A DNA stretch of 64,000 nt from Smittium mucronatum (taxonomy: Eukaryota > Kickxellomycota > Harpellomycetes > Harpellales > Legeriomycetaceae). The translations under genes were made by a program, and so were the position numbers. Location: positions 1-64,000 of the forward strand of contig LSSL01001610.1 in assembly GCA_001953115.1 (NCBI GenBank), written 5' to 3'. The notes under the pieces are model-generated. The model was given only the letters and a program-made list of their open reading frames with translations, was not told where the DNA came from and made no database searches. This document shows positions 36,807 to 51,400 of the stretch, piece by piece (the stretch's first letter is position 1; each line of letters starts with the position of its first letter).

Positions 36807-39800
36807 ATTACAAAAATTAGAAACAAATCACCTATTTTTTAAAAATCAATAATTTATAAGCTTCTTATTGTTAATTAATAACATTATTTATCAAAGATGA
36901 AGACATAAATCTAATATATATATATGCTTGGTTTTTCTACAAACCGGGTTGTTTCGGGGGCTTATGATGTTAGCTGTGCAAACCACAATTTTTTCAAAAA
37001 TATGTTTATCGGTTTAAGATTATTAATATAGAGGCAAGTTACAATAAACTATAAAAAATGGACAATTAATTTTACTATAAGTTTTAATAAAATTATAAGA
37101 GAAGTAGTGTTATCAATGTCTCAAGCATCTTTAAGAATTTAATTATGAGCGAAGATGTATCCTAAAATTTTAACTCTTTGTCTTTTTTTTTTACTCGGGG
37201 TTTTTTAAACGCTTTATTTATTAAGAGTTCTGTATTTAAGTTCCTAAGCACAAGGAAGCTTCCTCAGTATTCATTTTGTAAATATTAAGCCTCTTTCTAT
37301 TTAGGATATGTAATTTATTTATTGAGTTAAAATTATATCTCTAAAGGTCTAATAAACTAGTACTGATTTCATTAATGATGAATAAATAGATCTATAAAGA
37401 AAATATTCTTTTTATTTGAAAGCTTAATGTAAAATCGCTTCCACAATCATAGATATAGATATTGAGATTGCACTTTTTTTATTTCAATAATAGTATATTA
37501 AAAAAATTCAGGAACGTTCTAAAACCGTTAGAGAATCATCTGATTCATATGTTAAGAATTTTTTTAGATTTTTGGGAAATAAAATACGAAATTTCTGAAA
37601 TAATCGATATTTTTTTAGTCAATTACGTAAAAATATAGTAGATTTTTCATTATTTTGATTATTAATTATTAGTAAAAAATGGATTAGTAAGCAATATTGA
37701 TTACAGATCATTCTTTGTTTTTCTTAAGGTTTCTATTTTAATTCTTTTAGATTTCTTGGAATTTTAAAACCTAGTTCAGAAAAAGTATAAAATTTCAAAG
37801 CTTTATTTCTTGAATTTCGGTAACTATTATCTTTTATACTCTTCTCAAAATAAATATATATATTTAATTTATTATAACTCCAAAAATCTCTTTTCTTACT
37901 CCAATATCCTGATCCTGACAAATAGTTTGATACTAAAAATGTATTTAATTCCATAAAAGATTAAAATAACCCATCCGAAAAACTTACTATATTTTCGTTA
38001 AGGTCAATATATGATATTATTAAATTTAACACCCTTTTTTTTCTTTATGCATTAAATCACAAAATCAATATTCCCATACTATTCCCCATAAATGAGATAA
38101 ATTATACTAGTTTAAAGGTCAGAATTCCTCATCATAACATTTAATTTATTATTATAAATTCTTTTTATGATCATAAATAGAGTTATACTAAAGATTAATC
38201 ATAATTAATTATTATATAATAGGGAGCATACATCTGTATAAAATTGTATTATAATTAATTTGTAGTATTTTAATACGTAAAATAAAAGACGTAAATTAAA
38301 GAGGTATAAATATAGAATATCAAAAAAACTTATATTAAAAATATGATGAGCAATAATAGGAAAAGAGGAAAAAATATCTAAATAATCTTAATTATTCATT
38401 ATATTTATGTTATTAATAAATTAATATAAAATAGGTTATAATACCATTTTTTGTAGTCAAAAATTATACAAAAATAAACTTCATCAAAAAAAACTCATAA
38501 TTAAAGTGAAAATGATGAACGACTGAAATTAAATGAAAAGGTTTCGACGAAAAATTAGACATAAAATAATGTGTATAAAAATAACATAATTTATTCTAAA
38601 TTTAAAAATTTTTTACTAAAGAAATGTGAGCATGATTTCTTGAATCAAAAGTATAAAAGTTTAATATAAACGATTATCAGTATATTCATTTGGTATTTGA
38701 CCTGGTTAAAAAGATTAAAAAATAAATAAAAAAAACTTTTTGAAGTATTATAATCTTAAGATAATAATATCTTGTAGCTTTAAAATTTAAAACATAATAT
38801 TTTTTCTTTAATCTTATTTTCTTAAGAAAGATTTACATAACCTTTTTTTTAATTATAGCGAAAATTATTTTGCTGATCGTTATATTCATTTTCTAATACT
38901 AAAGCCTTAAATTTAAATTTCGAGTGTGGTAAATTTAATTCTACCAAATGATAGGATTGAAATTTTTTCTGTTCGAGTAATAAGCTTTCACTTTTATAAA
39001 TTAACTTTTAATAGTTTATAGCTAGTATAAAAACAAATTATGGTATATATATATATATTAAAATTATACTCCAAGTATGAAATGTAACCGCTAAAGTATG
39101 ATTAGCTCACTATTTTAATATATGTACTGGTATTTATTTTGAACAATGATTAACGTTCATAATTTTATAATTTATACGTATTTTTAATTAATTAATTAAT
39201 TAATTAATTTTTTCTACTTGCCAAAATTTCCAAATTTAAAAAATCACACGACACTGTGATAGCTTTATGTGTAACTAAACTGCATTATGTTATTTGAATT
39301 GAATCCTGTAAAAAAAACAAAAAAAATATGTTAATTCTAAGATTTTCTTCAATAGGTATTTTTTTACATCAATAATTTTTTTAAACTAGAATTATTTTAA
39401 AAGGTAAAATTTTGATAGAATTGTGATATTATTTACCTTAATATTACAAATAAAATTATTTTATTTAATAAGAATTGCATTAAATATTAAAGATCAAGAT
39501 TTTTTTTATAAATCGGATTTATTATTATTAATTTTAAATGCTTTTTAATAAGCCAAAATAAACTAATTTAATAAATAAAGTACCAAATATACCCAAGAAA
39601 TAATTTTTTTAAAAAAAATTCTGGAAATTTCATATGCTTTTTATTCTATAGATTTTTTACAAAAAAATAAAAAATATCTTGCAATGCTGCCAAATTTACA
39701 CTTCATTACAATCGATAAAATTTAATAATTAAATATGTTCTGATTTTTTTATTTTTCTGAAAACATGAAATAGATATAGCTAAAAATTATAGAATTTTTT

Positions 39801-42800
39801 TAGCCACAGGATTTAAATAACTTATAAGCTTGTTTGAAATTAAAAATATTATCATAAAAAATTATTAAATAAAATTTTAATTAAGCTATATATTAGTAGC
39901 TTTTTCAGTAAGAGTCAATAATAATAGATATTTAAAAAATTTCTAAGAGTAATGCTTTAAAAATATTAATAAGGTTAAAAAAAATTAGAAATTCATTTTT
40001 CTGTGATTATTTATGGGATTTTTGTGATATAAAAAGTATAAATTCATATAACCATTTTTTCATGTTATAGCCACTTAAATCGATGATTTTTTATAAATTT
40101 TAATTATTAAAAACTCAAATTATTATGCGTTTTAAACATTATTATTTTTAACTTTATGTAAAAAATTTTATATATTAAAAGTGCTTTATATGATATGCGA
40201 TTACTTTGATTGGTTATTCTTATACAAGATTATTATCTTTATATTATAAATAGGTTTTGGAATAGCATGAAATCCACCAGGGAATTGAAAATGAACTAAT
40301 GTATAGATAAATGCCAAATTGAAAATTTCAGCAAAATCCTAACTAAAAAAGTTTTATAACATAAAATTTTTAGATTATAATACAAGCTAAATAAAAAAAA
40401 TAATTATTTAATATATATTATTTGGAATAAGTATATAACTACAAAATTTAGACAATGATAACCAAAGAAAAAAATAAAAATAAAAATTTAAATAAAATAC
40501 AAGAAATATGAAGTATACTTTCATGAATTATTAAATTTTCTTCAAGTATGTTTATTTTTTTTATTATATAATATTAAATTTTTTTTTTATCAAATTGATA
40601 TGTTAAATGTAAAAATTATAATTATATAAAAAAATATTGAGTCTTATAATCAATAATAATAAACTTGTCATTAAAAATACATTTTTAATTGAAAATTGTG
40701 AATTTTAGCTAAAATCTATGAAACAACACAATAAAATTCGTATAATATGGATATAGAGAATAAGAGAATAATTAAAAAGTCTCTAAAAATAATGAGATCT
40801 CAAAATATTTATTTTTCTTGTTTAATTCAATAAATCTTCATTTTATATCCATTAATTTTCATACAATATCGATTAGTTTCATTTTTATTATAAATGATTT
40901 TTATAGTATCTTTAAATACCAATACTAATATAAAAGCTTTAAATCACTATTAAAATATGATTTAATAAATTAATATTTGTAAAAACTTTATTTCAAAATA
41001 AATTTCGATTAACATCAATTTTTACTTTCATATTTAAAAGCGTTTATTTTTTTTGAATTCTTTTATGCGCATATAATAAAATTCAAAAAAATTACTTTTC
41101 ACTTTCCACTTATAAAAAACCTATCTTTATTGGATCCTGATTTAGCGAAGTAAATTCCATTTACTTCAGCGTTTATAATTATACCACTTATCTACACAAT
41201 ATAGCCAATAATGTTATTTTTTTTCTCGCTAAATATTGATTTATGTAATAAGTACAAGGATATATTAAGACAGTAGTAAATGTAGGACAATCACTTTAAG
41301 ATAATATTTAAGGATCGTCGTAAATTCATCTTTATTCTTGTATTCAAAGTGAAAATTGTTCACTTTTCGATTAAATATTGAAATTTATATGTAATATTGT
41401 GATTTTGAGGCTTTAATTTCATTTTTTATAAGAAATGTGATTATATATAGCTTATTTTATCATTTCACAATAAGTTTCTAATAAATTTTCAACCATTAAA
41501 TTTTCGTTGTAATATTAATGTGTAATTCATCAGAAATAAGATATAATTTTATGGATTAAATCAAGAATTGTGGCATTTAAATTATTTAAATGGAAATCTA
41601 AAAGTGATAAATTTGATTAATTAGTTGTTTAGATGTGGATATTTTCCTACATACTAGACTGATATCTTTTATTTTCATTGAAAAATATTCTCAATAATGA
41701 TGATTTTTTTCCGGTAACTTGAAGTGTAATTAAAAAATTTCTTTAAAAATTTATTTAAATGAAGATTATTTTATGTATTTTAGGTTATCTTTGTATAAAA
41801 TAGAAACTATTATGTAAAAAAAGACTACAAAATTATAAAAAAAAAAAAGTTATTAATGAAAATATAATATAATTTTTTGTTTTTGTTATTATATTACGGT
41901 TTATAAACAAAAAATGATCTGCTTCTTGATTGTTCGAAATATTATTATAAAAATTTCATTAATGAAATAGAATAGAAATGCTAAAAAACATAATATGACA
42001 AATAGGTTTGAGTATAGATATATTTTTATAAATGATATTAAATAGTAGGTCTATTATATTTGAGGAAGGCATGTCATATTATTGTCATAAAATATAGGAG
42101 ATTGAATCATTTTTAATTAAATATCTATTATAGATATTGAATTGAAATAAATTATTAAATCTCTCAGTTTAACAGTTATAGCTAATCATTTTGTTTTTAA
42201 AAATAAATATACGTCGTACCTATACAACTTTATTTTATTATTTTTATAAAATCATAAAAAAATTTTAACAAATCTAAAAAAGAGTAATTTTAAAATAAAG
42301 CCTATAAAAAAATAATCAAAAATAATATCACTATTTATAATCGAGTAATTAATTGTATAATTGTAATAAATTGCAGAAATAAAAAATATAGGCTTCAAGA
42401 GCCAATTGAAAATAAAAAGCACTAATTATGAAATTAAAAGTAAAATAAGCCTAATTTGGGACCTATAAGAAAAAATTGAATCATTTAGTAAAACTTTTCT
42501 AATCAAAAGAATTTCTATTACAAATTTCATCTTAATATTATTTTCTGATTATTTTAATATGGATGGGAATAAAAAATTCTTAGATGTTTAGATTGAACAT
42601 CATATTATTAAATTATTTTTGCTTGGATTAATCGGTGACAATAAATAGAGATTTGAAGTATTATCTGGAAATAATATTTTTATTTCTATTCAAATTATCC
42701 TAGTTAGAAAAAATTCCGATATGAGGGTCTATGGAAAGAAATTTTGGTTTCTTAATATACTTTCTGCATATCAATAATATCATATTTATGAAAGCTTTCA

Positions 42801-44061
42801 ATGTTATCGTTTCTGATGAATTTTATGTACATATTTTTCTCACATATGTTTCATCAATAATATTTCAATTAATATTAAAATATTTTAAGATTGTAAAATA
42901 AAATTTCCTTGTGAATTTCAAAACTAATATTTAAAATTTGAATCCATAATTATGCAAAAATTTGAAAATATAATTAATTATTTTTATCTTAAAATAATTA
43001 CATAGGATTATTGTGTTATTAATTTCAATTTTTTAATCTAATTAACAATCATAATTTAATTTTTTTTGTGTTAGTCCGAGGCATGATTATAGATGTTTTA
43101 TATTGAGGTGATTTTTACTAGTTTTCGATAATCTGTTTTTTGTTATGTGATTTAGTTTCCGTTTCTTTTACAAAATATTTTGATAAAAAAATATATTATA
43201 GATAATAATTGTGATAATATAAATTAAATAATACTTTTTGTTATATATTCTAAAATTTCACATATGAAGTTAAAACATTATTTAATGAAAAAATCTTCCT
43301 TTTTATTTATAAATTCATACTTGAAATTATTTCATCAAATAATATACTAATTGTGGAAACCTAAAAAAATTTAAATTATTTTTGATTAATTTTCTTAATA
43401 AGTTAGTTTGAAATTTAGAGTTTAAGAAATTTTTTTTTCAGGGGTAATCTTTTGTAGTGAAATATTGATTAAATTTTTCGTCAGATTATAAATAATCGTA
43501 TAGCGTATAATTTTCACACGATTATTAAATATATTCTTAATTTATATAGTAATATATTTGTTTTTTTCTTTATACTTTTTTAAAATATTTCTTTTTATTT
43601 TAAATTTGAAAAAAAATATTTAACCATTAAATGTGAAATTTTTAGAATAAAAAGATTATTAAAAATATCTAAAATATTTCTATTCATCTCAACACAGCTT
43701 ATAAAAGAATATTATATAAAAATCCGAGATATAAAAAATAAAAATAAAAAATATCAAGTGTGTATAAATAATTTTACTCAAGCACATTAGAATTATTTTT
43801 AAGGAAAAAATGATTATAAATTTAAGAGTTTAATTATTTAAAGAACGGATGAAAACATTACTATAAAAACTTAGCTACCTAAAAGTTATGTGATTACTTC
43901 CCTTTGTACATCTTATAATTAAGTTAGTTATTTTCCATATCTGAATCTCAGAAATAGTTATATCCCATTTTAATAAAACTATTTCAAATATTTAATAAAA
44001 TTCATAAATCCAGCTAATAAAAAATTCTAGAGTTTTATTATCTCTTTAGAGTCAATGAAAT
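36807..44061. other. A+T-rich spacer
   Basis: More than 7 kb without a supported gene. A slightly G+C-richer patch at 36930-36990 is too short to interpret. The minus-strand open frame 37733-37954 has no recognisable domain. Confidence 0.65.
39184..39209. repeat. TTAA-type microsatellite
   Basis: Six or more tandem copies of the palindromic tetranucleotide AATT/TTAA. Confidence 0.85.
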
Positions 44062-44294
44062 TTTAATGGACCAATAGATTCAGTACACGGATTGAATGTT
44101 TCATCCAATGAAGAAATCTTCCCATAAGCATATTTGATTTTTAGAAAATAGAAAATGGTATAAATAAGGAAGCTTAGACATTTTGGAATGGCTAAGCTTT
44201 TCAACTTGTCTCTTTCCATATCTTTTTTATTTTTAACTAGTATATCCTTTTACCTTTTATCATTAAAAATATCCCATTAAACCTGATCCTTACA
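44062..44294 (+). mobile_element. Solo-LTR-like repeat, copy D
   Basis: 233 bp, starting at AATGGACCAATAGATTCAG and ending AAACCTGATCCTTACA. It has CCAAT near its start, TATAAATA at 44159-44166 and, directly after it, a stem-loop with arms AAGCTTAG/CTAAGCTT (44170-44199). These are promoter-like elements in the order expected of a U3-R border. Copies A, B and C are the same family in the opposite orientation. Confidence 0.65.
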
Positions 44295-45238
44295 GGTATG
44301 TATTTTTTGTACAATATGTAAGGAATATAATAATAAGTTTTAAAAAAGAATTTAAATGAAAGAACCGTGAGATATATACTTAGGTTCACAAAAATCACCA
44401 CTTTAAAGTTATTGATAAATGTAGCTCATTCGATTAATTATTAGTTTTTTATGATTATGATTAATATTTATTGATAATTAAAATTAAGATATCAAAGAAA
44501 TTTTTGGGAAAATAAGCTTTTAAAAATATGAAAAAATCGCTTATAGATTAAATATAAGATTAAAATTCGAAAAACAGAAACTAATTTTTCTAAAAATATT
44601 TATAAAATATAACCCTAATAATTTATCATAAATTTTCATAAAATTAATTATTTGGAAGAATAAAAAATAATCTCAGAAAATAAGGAGATTTAAGAAAAAA
44701 ACATATAAGAGTAATCAAAAACACAATTAAATGGATACTAGAGTGAATATTTAGGCCTTAACAATGATCCAAAAATAAATATCAGAAAATGGAAGAAGTT
44801 TGAATACTTTTAAAATACTCATTTAACTTGATGATAAATAGATTGAAAAATTTAGATTAATTATAAGAAATCAGATATGGTAAAAGAGAGTTTAAAAACG
44901 AAAATCTTCTATGAAGAAAAATCAAAATTTATTTATTAAACAGCTATATATTGGTAAAGTGAATATTTATTTAATGCTCATTCTAAAATATTTAAAACAA
45001 TTGAATGAAATGATAATAGCTTTATAATCATATATATGTAAAATTGCAGTCATTATTATAAAGATTTATGACAAATCATAATTGTGAAAACCCTGCCAAA
45101 AAATATAATTCAGGAAATCTGGAATTTTTTTTAAAAGTAACATGAATAAAAACGAAATTCTTGGAGTGCATAGGAGAGAAAATTTTTAATAAAAGATGGA
45201 TATAGAGATGCCGAAATTATTGATATCCTAATAGATTT
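44295..45238. other. A+T-rich spacer
   Basis: Nothing recognised. Confidence 0.6.
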
Positions 45239-45434
45239 AATACTCAAGCGAAGTAATTCCCGGTCAGAGAGTAAATCCTTAAACCAATGCCCAGTGGGTA
45301 CGGAGCCGCTAGATCTTCATATGGGAGTGGGATGAAATTCAGTTTTTTTTTCCTTTTATTGTATTTTTATTTTAGTTTTGTCTAGTATTTGAATATTATA
45401 AATAAATTCACTTTTAAAAAAAAAATACTCAAGC
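45239..45434 (+). mobile_element. Short poly(A)-tailed retroposon (copy 3) with 11-bp target duplication
   Basis: A 174-bp body (45250-45423). It holds the conserved block CCAATGCCCAGTGGGTACGG, then GAGCCGCTAGATC and ATGGGAGTGGGAT, a T-rich half with TTTTATTGTATTTTTATTTT, and the tail CTAGTATTTGAATATTATAA ending in ten A. The duplication AATACTCAAGC is exact at 45239-45249 and 45424-45434. With copies 1 and 2 this defines the family; identity to copy 2 is high in both the head and the tail. Confidence 0.85.
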
Positions 45435-48400
45435 AAATTATTCACAAAAAAAACGTTGGAGGTTATGATGATTGGATGAGTTGTAATTTTTTAATTAGTA
45501 AATAAGATCTTTTAGGGCTACTTGAATATCCCTAAATCATAATTACGAATCTTTGATAATATATTATCATTAATGAAAAATAATTTATACTTGTAATGGT
45601 TATGATATAACACAGAAAAAAACGTGTACATATTATGTTAATTTAGAGGTGGGGGGGGGGAATCAAATGTTATCAAAAGACTCATGTATTTTCGATAACT
45701 TTATTGGATAAATTTTTTATTAAAATTCGAGAAAACAAGCCTCAAAATCTCTAAAAGAAATTACTATACTTCTGAAAGTAAGCAGTGATATTTAAATTAA
45801 TATTGAACCATTTTATTAGTCCAATTATAATATATATGTATTATAAACTCATCTGTTATATTTGAACTTTTCGCAGTTCCACTAATACCAGGAAATAATA
45901 AAATTTTATTAGTTGGTTAATCAAATCACTTCTTAAATACACTTAAAATTATGAGTTTAATAATAAAACAGTATTACTATAATTTAATTTTTAAATAATT
46001 GCTTCAAATATGGGACTGCGATAAATGCAGTATCTCCAATTTTTATTTTGAAGTTATATAATAAAATCAAATTGCGTACACTTACAAAAATTATCAGTTG
46101 TGAGTAAAAGTTATAGAATAAGATATGATTAGGGTGAGTTTCTCTATTGATTTTAGACATTTATTGAAATTTTTAATATTTGGATCTAGCATTTAAATAT
46201 AAAAATAGATTAATGATATATATAAAATAAAAATAGTTATATTTTAGCAAATTTAAAAAATATAATTCGCTTAGCAAACTATATTAATTATAATATAAAG
46301 TTTTAGTGATAGTGAAAAAAATTATTTAGACCTCCCGATATGAAACTTGGTTTTCTCTCAAAATATCAAATTAAATGGTTCTAAAAATACTCTAGAATTA
46401 AATTTTTTTTATTAAGTTTATCAATATTTTTGATTCAATAAGAAATTTTTTTTTTTTTGACTAGATTTGGATTTTTTTAAAATATAAAAATATAAATATC
46501 AAGTGAGGAATCATGAAAAACGCTTTTGATAATATAATAAAAGATTATATGCAGATTACTTCTGTGGGTTTATTTCAGCACGGAAGTCTAATGTTAAGAT
46601 AGGACAGATTTAAGATTTTAGAAACCCAGATAATTATTTAAAAATAACTACTTAATACTTAATTATTTTGAGAAAAATTTGATCATAAATGGCTTTATCT
46701 TTTTTTTATTTTCCAAAAATTTTAGAAGGTTGTTGGACACATTTTTTCCGGTATCATTATTAAGCCTGATTTTTATTTTAATTGTTTTTGCATAACTTAT
46801 TTATATATTTTTCTTATTATTTTTACAAGTTTTGGGTGGATTTTTTATGTAGTTTTATATCGGTATTTTTTTATAACTCTGAGGGATAGTATCTTTACTA
46901 AAAATAAAAAGTTAATAACCAGTTAATTTTCACATATATATTTTTTTGAAAATGACTAAATAGCTCTATTTGAATGAGCATGTACTATAAAGATTTTGAC
47001 ATCTCTGATGCTTATCCTTATAGGTCTAACCCGAAAGTTTTTTTTTCTTGAAATTTATCTAAGATATTAAGTATAATTTTTTGGCATCGAAATAAACTGG
47101 ATTAAATCTCAACATCGATTTATTGACGTATTTTTTAATCTCAACTGAGAAAAAATGTCGAAATTTTTTTTTTGTATTTTACTAAGTTTGTATTTAGGTA
47201 TTTATTTCAAAAAAAAGTTTTTAGCTTAAAATTTCTACTCTTGATTATATAAAATATTAATTTATATAAGTATATGTAGAATATGAGAAAAATGGTTTTT
47301 CTTAGTGAGGGAATAATAATTTTCAAAATAATTTTTTTGAATGCCAGAGATAAATATCAGATTATATACTTTATGTATTTCCCACCTCTAGATGTACAAT
47401 AAAAAATTTATAACTAGTTTTTATTATATTCTAAATGGTATAATAGATTTTTATATTAAAATACTGATATTATTTGACAATTTCATGGATCTCTTGTCAG
47501 GTAAAACAATTTCAAAAATTTTATATTTTCTCGGCATACTACTAAAATTTATAAATAGAATTTTAAAATTTTTTTTAATTCAAATAAATAGTTGAAATCT
47601 TTTTTTAAATTTTTTTTTTTGATTTGATGAAAATAATGTTTGTAGATTCAATTAAATAAAGTCATGGTCATTTCTTAAGTTGGAAAATTTGAAACAACGT
47701 TTATTAGACCAAAAGCAAAAAATATTAATTTTTTTGAATTGAATTATGGTCTAGACTAGAAAAAATAAATCATTTTCCCAATAATTATTAAAATACTCAA
47801 TAAATTTAAATATAAAAATTTGCAAATTAAACCAAAAATTGAAAAATGCATGACCATAAATTTTCATCAGGTTAATATAAAATGTTCAGGCCATTTTAAG
47901 AATATTTTTTTTGATATTTTAAAATATTTTTTAATTTAATTTTAGTGATGTTAAAAATAAATGGATTTTTAAAGAATAGAAATTATTTTCCTTGAGTAAA
48001 GTATTTCAGGAAATTAAGTATTAATGAAAAATACGCTGAAATATACCATTAATTGATTTTTAATACGAAAATTCTGGTCTATATTATCAAAAAATGAATC
48101 TAATGTGGCTATAACATAGGATTAATTATACTGGATAATTTTATAAAATTTACTAGTAAAATTAATTTTGGCGGATTAAATCATAAAAAAAAATTATATA
48201 ATAAATTTTTTCATTGATATCAACTTTAAAAAAAATAAGTAAAATTTTCAGAAAATTTTTTTATAGTGACTACCATAACAATGGTCTAGCTATTTTTCGA
48301 CTAGAAAAAACATTTATAATTAATAATAATTAGATAAGAGAATATGTACAACATAAAATAAGGCCATGAAAAAAATGTAATAGGTGAAAAATTTTCTTAA

Positions 48401-51400
48401 TTTAATTTAAATAATAAAAAAAAAATAATAATAATAAAATTGATGATAAAAATAAATAAATCCAAACAAATTTCTTTTTTCATAAAAGATAAAATTACAT
48501 TTTTATAATCCAGCTTCTTAAAAATAGTATAAAAAGTGTTTGAATTATAATTTTGGACAATTAATGGGACAATGATAAATATATATGATCTTAAATTTTA
48601 TACTATTCAAACAAGTATAAATTTTTAAGTTTAATATGTTTTTTTATTAATATCAAACCTCAAAGTGTTTCCCGAAAAGGAATATTTATTAGTGTATTAT
48701 ATTTCCTGAAATCTGGGGTTTTAAAATTTTTATGAACTAATTTTAATTATTTGAAAATGGATAAATAATTTTTTTCCTAAAATGCTAGTGTAAAGATTGC
48801 GATTTAAAAAAATTTACGAGTAGAAATTGAAGAATATTTGTATTATGATGATAAAAAAAATTATATGTATTATAATAAAAGTGTAAAATGTAAAATAGTT
48901 TACCATTAATTTAAATTAATAATTAAAAGAGAGTTATTTTAGAATATGGTAGAGGGAAAAAATATCAAAGCTTTTATTTGTAAAAAAAGTTTTTTTATAC
49001 TCAGAAATTTGCTATAATTGAAATAAATTTGTTCATGGAGACCATCGTATTTATTTAATCAATGAAATTAAAAAAAAAAAATTTCAAGAACATATGTTCA
49101 AATATTATATACATCTTTCGTAGGATTTAATAAGAAACAAATTTATTGTTTCATTCATAGAGTATTACTATATTGACTATATAAGAGGTCATAAAAATCA
49201 TTAAAAGGTTTTTTTGTCAAATTAAGTTGCATATATGGTTGTTATTTAAGAAATAGGTAAAAAATATTTATCTCAAAAAGTACCTGTTGAATGAAAAATA
49301 ATTTATAAATATTTCAATTTCATAACTTCAATGTTGATTTTTTTTTCATATCATTTGTAAATTATGTTAATTAAAAAAATAAAATTATATTGACGGATAT
49401 TAGTTATTAATAGATGTTGGGAAGTAATAAAAATCCAAAGAAGGGACCTAAAAGAATATAGTAGAGCTTGAAATCAAAAAAATACTTATATAAAAACGCA
49501 GATTCATATTTACAGATATAATTTTAAACAGGAAATAAAAAATTTGAGAATTCTTTTTGATAATAAATAGGAAAATTAATATTATAACTCAATTGAGGGA
49601 AGTAAAATTTGTATATATAATTCAAAATTATTTGACTGGTGATCTAATTTTGATAAAAGTCAAAATTGTGAAAATTTTTACTATTATTTAAAAATGAAGT
49701 ATTTAGGAATCATTTTCGTTTTTTAGAGCCATAAAATTTAAAAAATACGACTTCTAAAAAAAAAAATTTAATACAAATATTCATCTAAGTCAACTCTGGT
49801 AGTTTTAAATATGAGAATATTATGCGTAGGGTATTATAGTTCAGGAATAAATATATATTTTTATGATATCAAATACGGAAAGTTAAAAAAGACTCATCAA
49901 TTTTGGCAATTTTCATGTTAAAATATTACATTAAAAGTAATTCTAGTTTCAATTTAAGGATATTTTCTATGGTTAAGTGTAAAAAATATAATCAAGTAAA
50001 ATATAATTTAACGTATTTCGTCTTATATTAAATATTTTACTGCTAGTATTATTAAAAATGCGAATAAAAAAATAAGCTAGTGCTTTTTTTTATGTACGTA
50101 GACAATTTTTTTAAAATATTAATATACTAGAAAAAACTATCGATAAAAAAAATTACAATAGAAAAAATGATAATACTTCTATCTGTCTTTCTATCTGCAC
50201 CATAACTAATAATAAATTTCTTCTGACTAAAAAAAATACCATCAAGGAAACTGAGATATATGGATTTAAAATATTTATCTATTTACTCATATCTTATCGA
50301 AATATCATAAAATATTTTTTATGTCAAAAATATGATGTAAGAATGAAATATTCAAGTTTTTTTTATAAATATTATGAAAAAAATTTCAAAAAATAATTAT
50401 AATATTTTAAATTAAAATTATCTTTTAATTTTTTTTTTTCATATTTAAAAAATAAAATAATGAGACGTGAATAGATTTTATTGATAATAAATATATGAAT
50501 CACTCTAAAAATATATTTTAAACTTTTTGATTAAAAGAAAATTTTGGATTTACTAAAAAAAAAGAAAAAACCGGTTAACTATAGACACTAAATTATAATA
50601 TTAGTTTCGGATTAATTTTAAGCCTTAAATTTTAAAATGATCAAATCTATTCGAATAAAAATTCATGTAAGTAAAAATTGCAAAAATTCTTAAAAAATTA
50701 TCATTTGGAAACATATTGTGTTCATAACTTACTATATTGGTTTAAATACTCATCTAGCTTTATGCTTATCACAATATATTTATGTATTATTATATTAATT
50801 TATAAAAATTTAATCAAAGATTTGAAAATTTTAAAATTAATAAAGAATTAATTTTCGATTTTACACATTTATGATATTAAACACAACCAATTTCATATTA
50901 AAATTGTATAAAGTATATTTTTTATACGAAATTTAAGCAAGTGTTTATAAGTTTTTAAATAATCTTTAGATTCAATTTCACAATTAAAAAAAAACTTTAT
51001 TTTTGATTGATTTAATATCTCATAAAAAAATTTGAGAATTTAGAAAAAAATTATTAAAACGGTTATTTATATAAAAAAAATACTATAATATGTGATAAAA
51101 TCTGCGTAAAAAGTATTATTTTCGTATATAACTTTATACTAGCTATTAGTTTCGCTTTGGTATTAGTATACCAATAAAATTTATATTTTTTATTGAACTT
51201 TATTCATGATGATTTTTCTACAACGACTTTTTAGGCTTTTTATACTTTTTTAGAACCTTCAAACTTCAGGCTTTCTAAAGATATGTTGAAAGTATGTAAA
51301 CTGTATAAAAATAAAATAGATATTGCTAAACTGAACATTATGTACTCATCTTACTATCTATTTACTTTGGTTCGCTCTTTTCGTGATTTTTTAATGCTTA

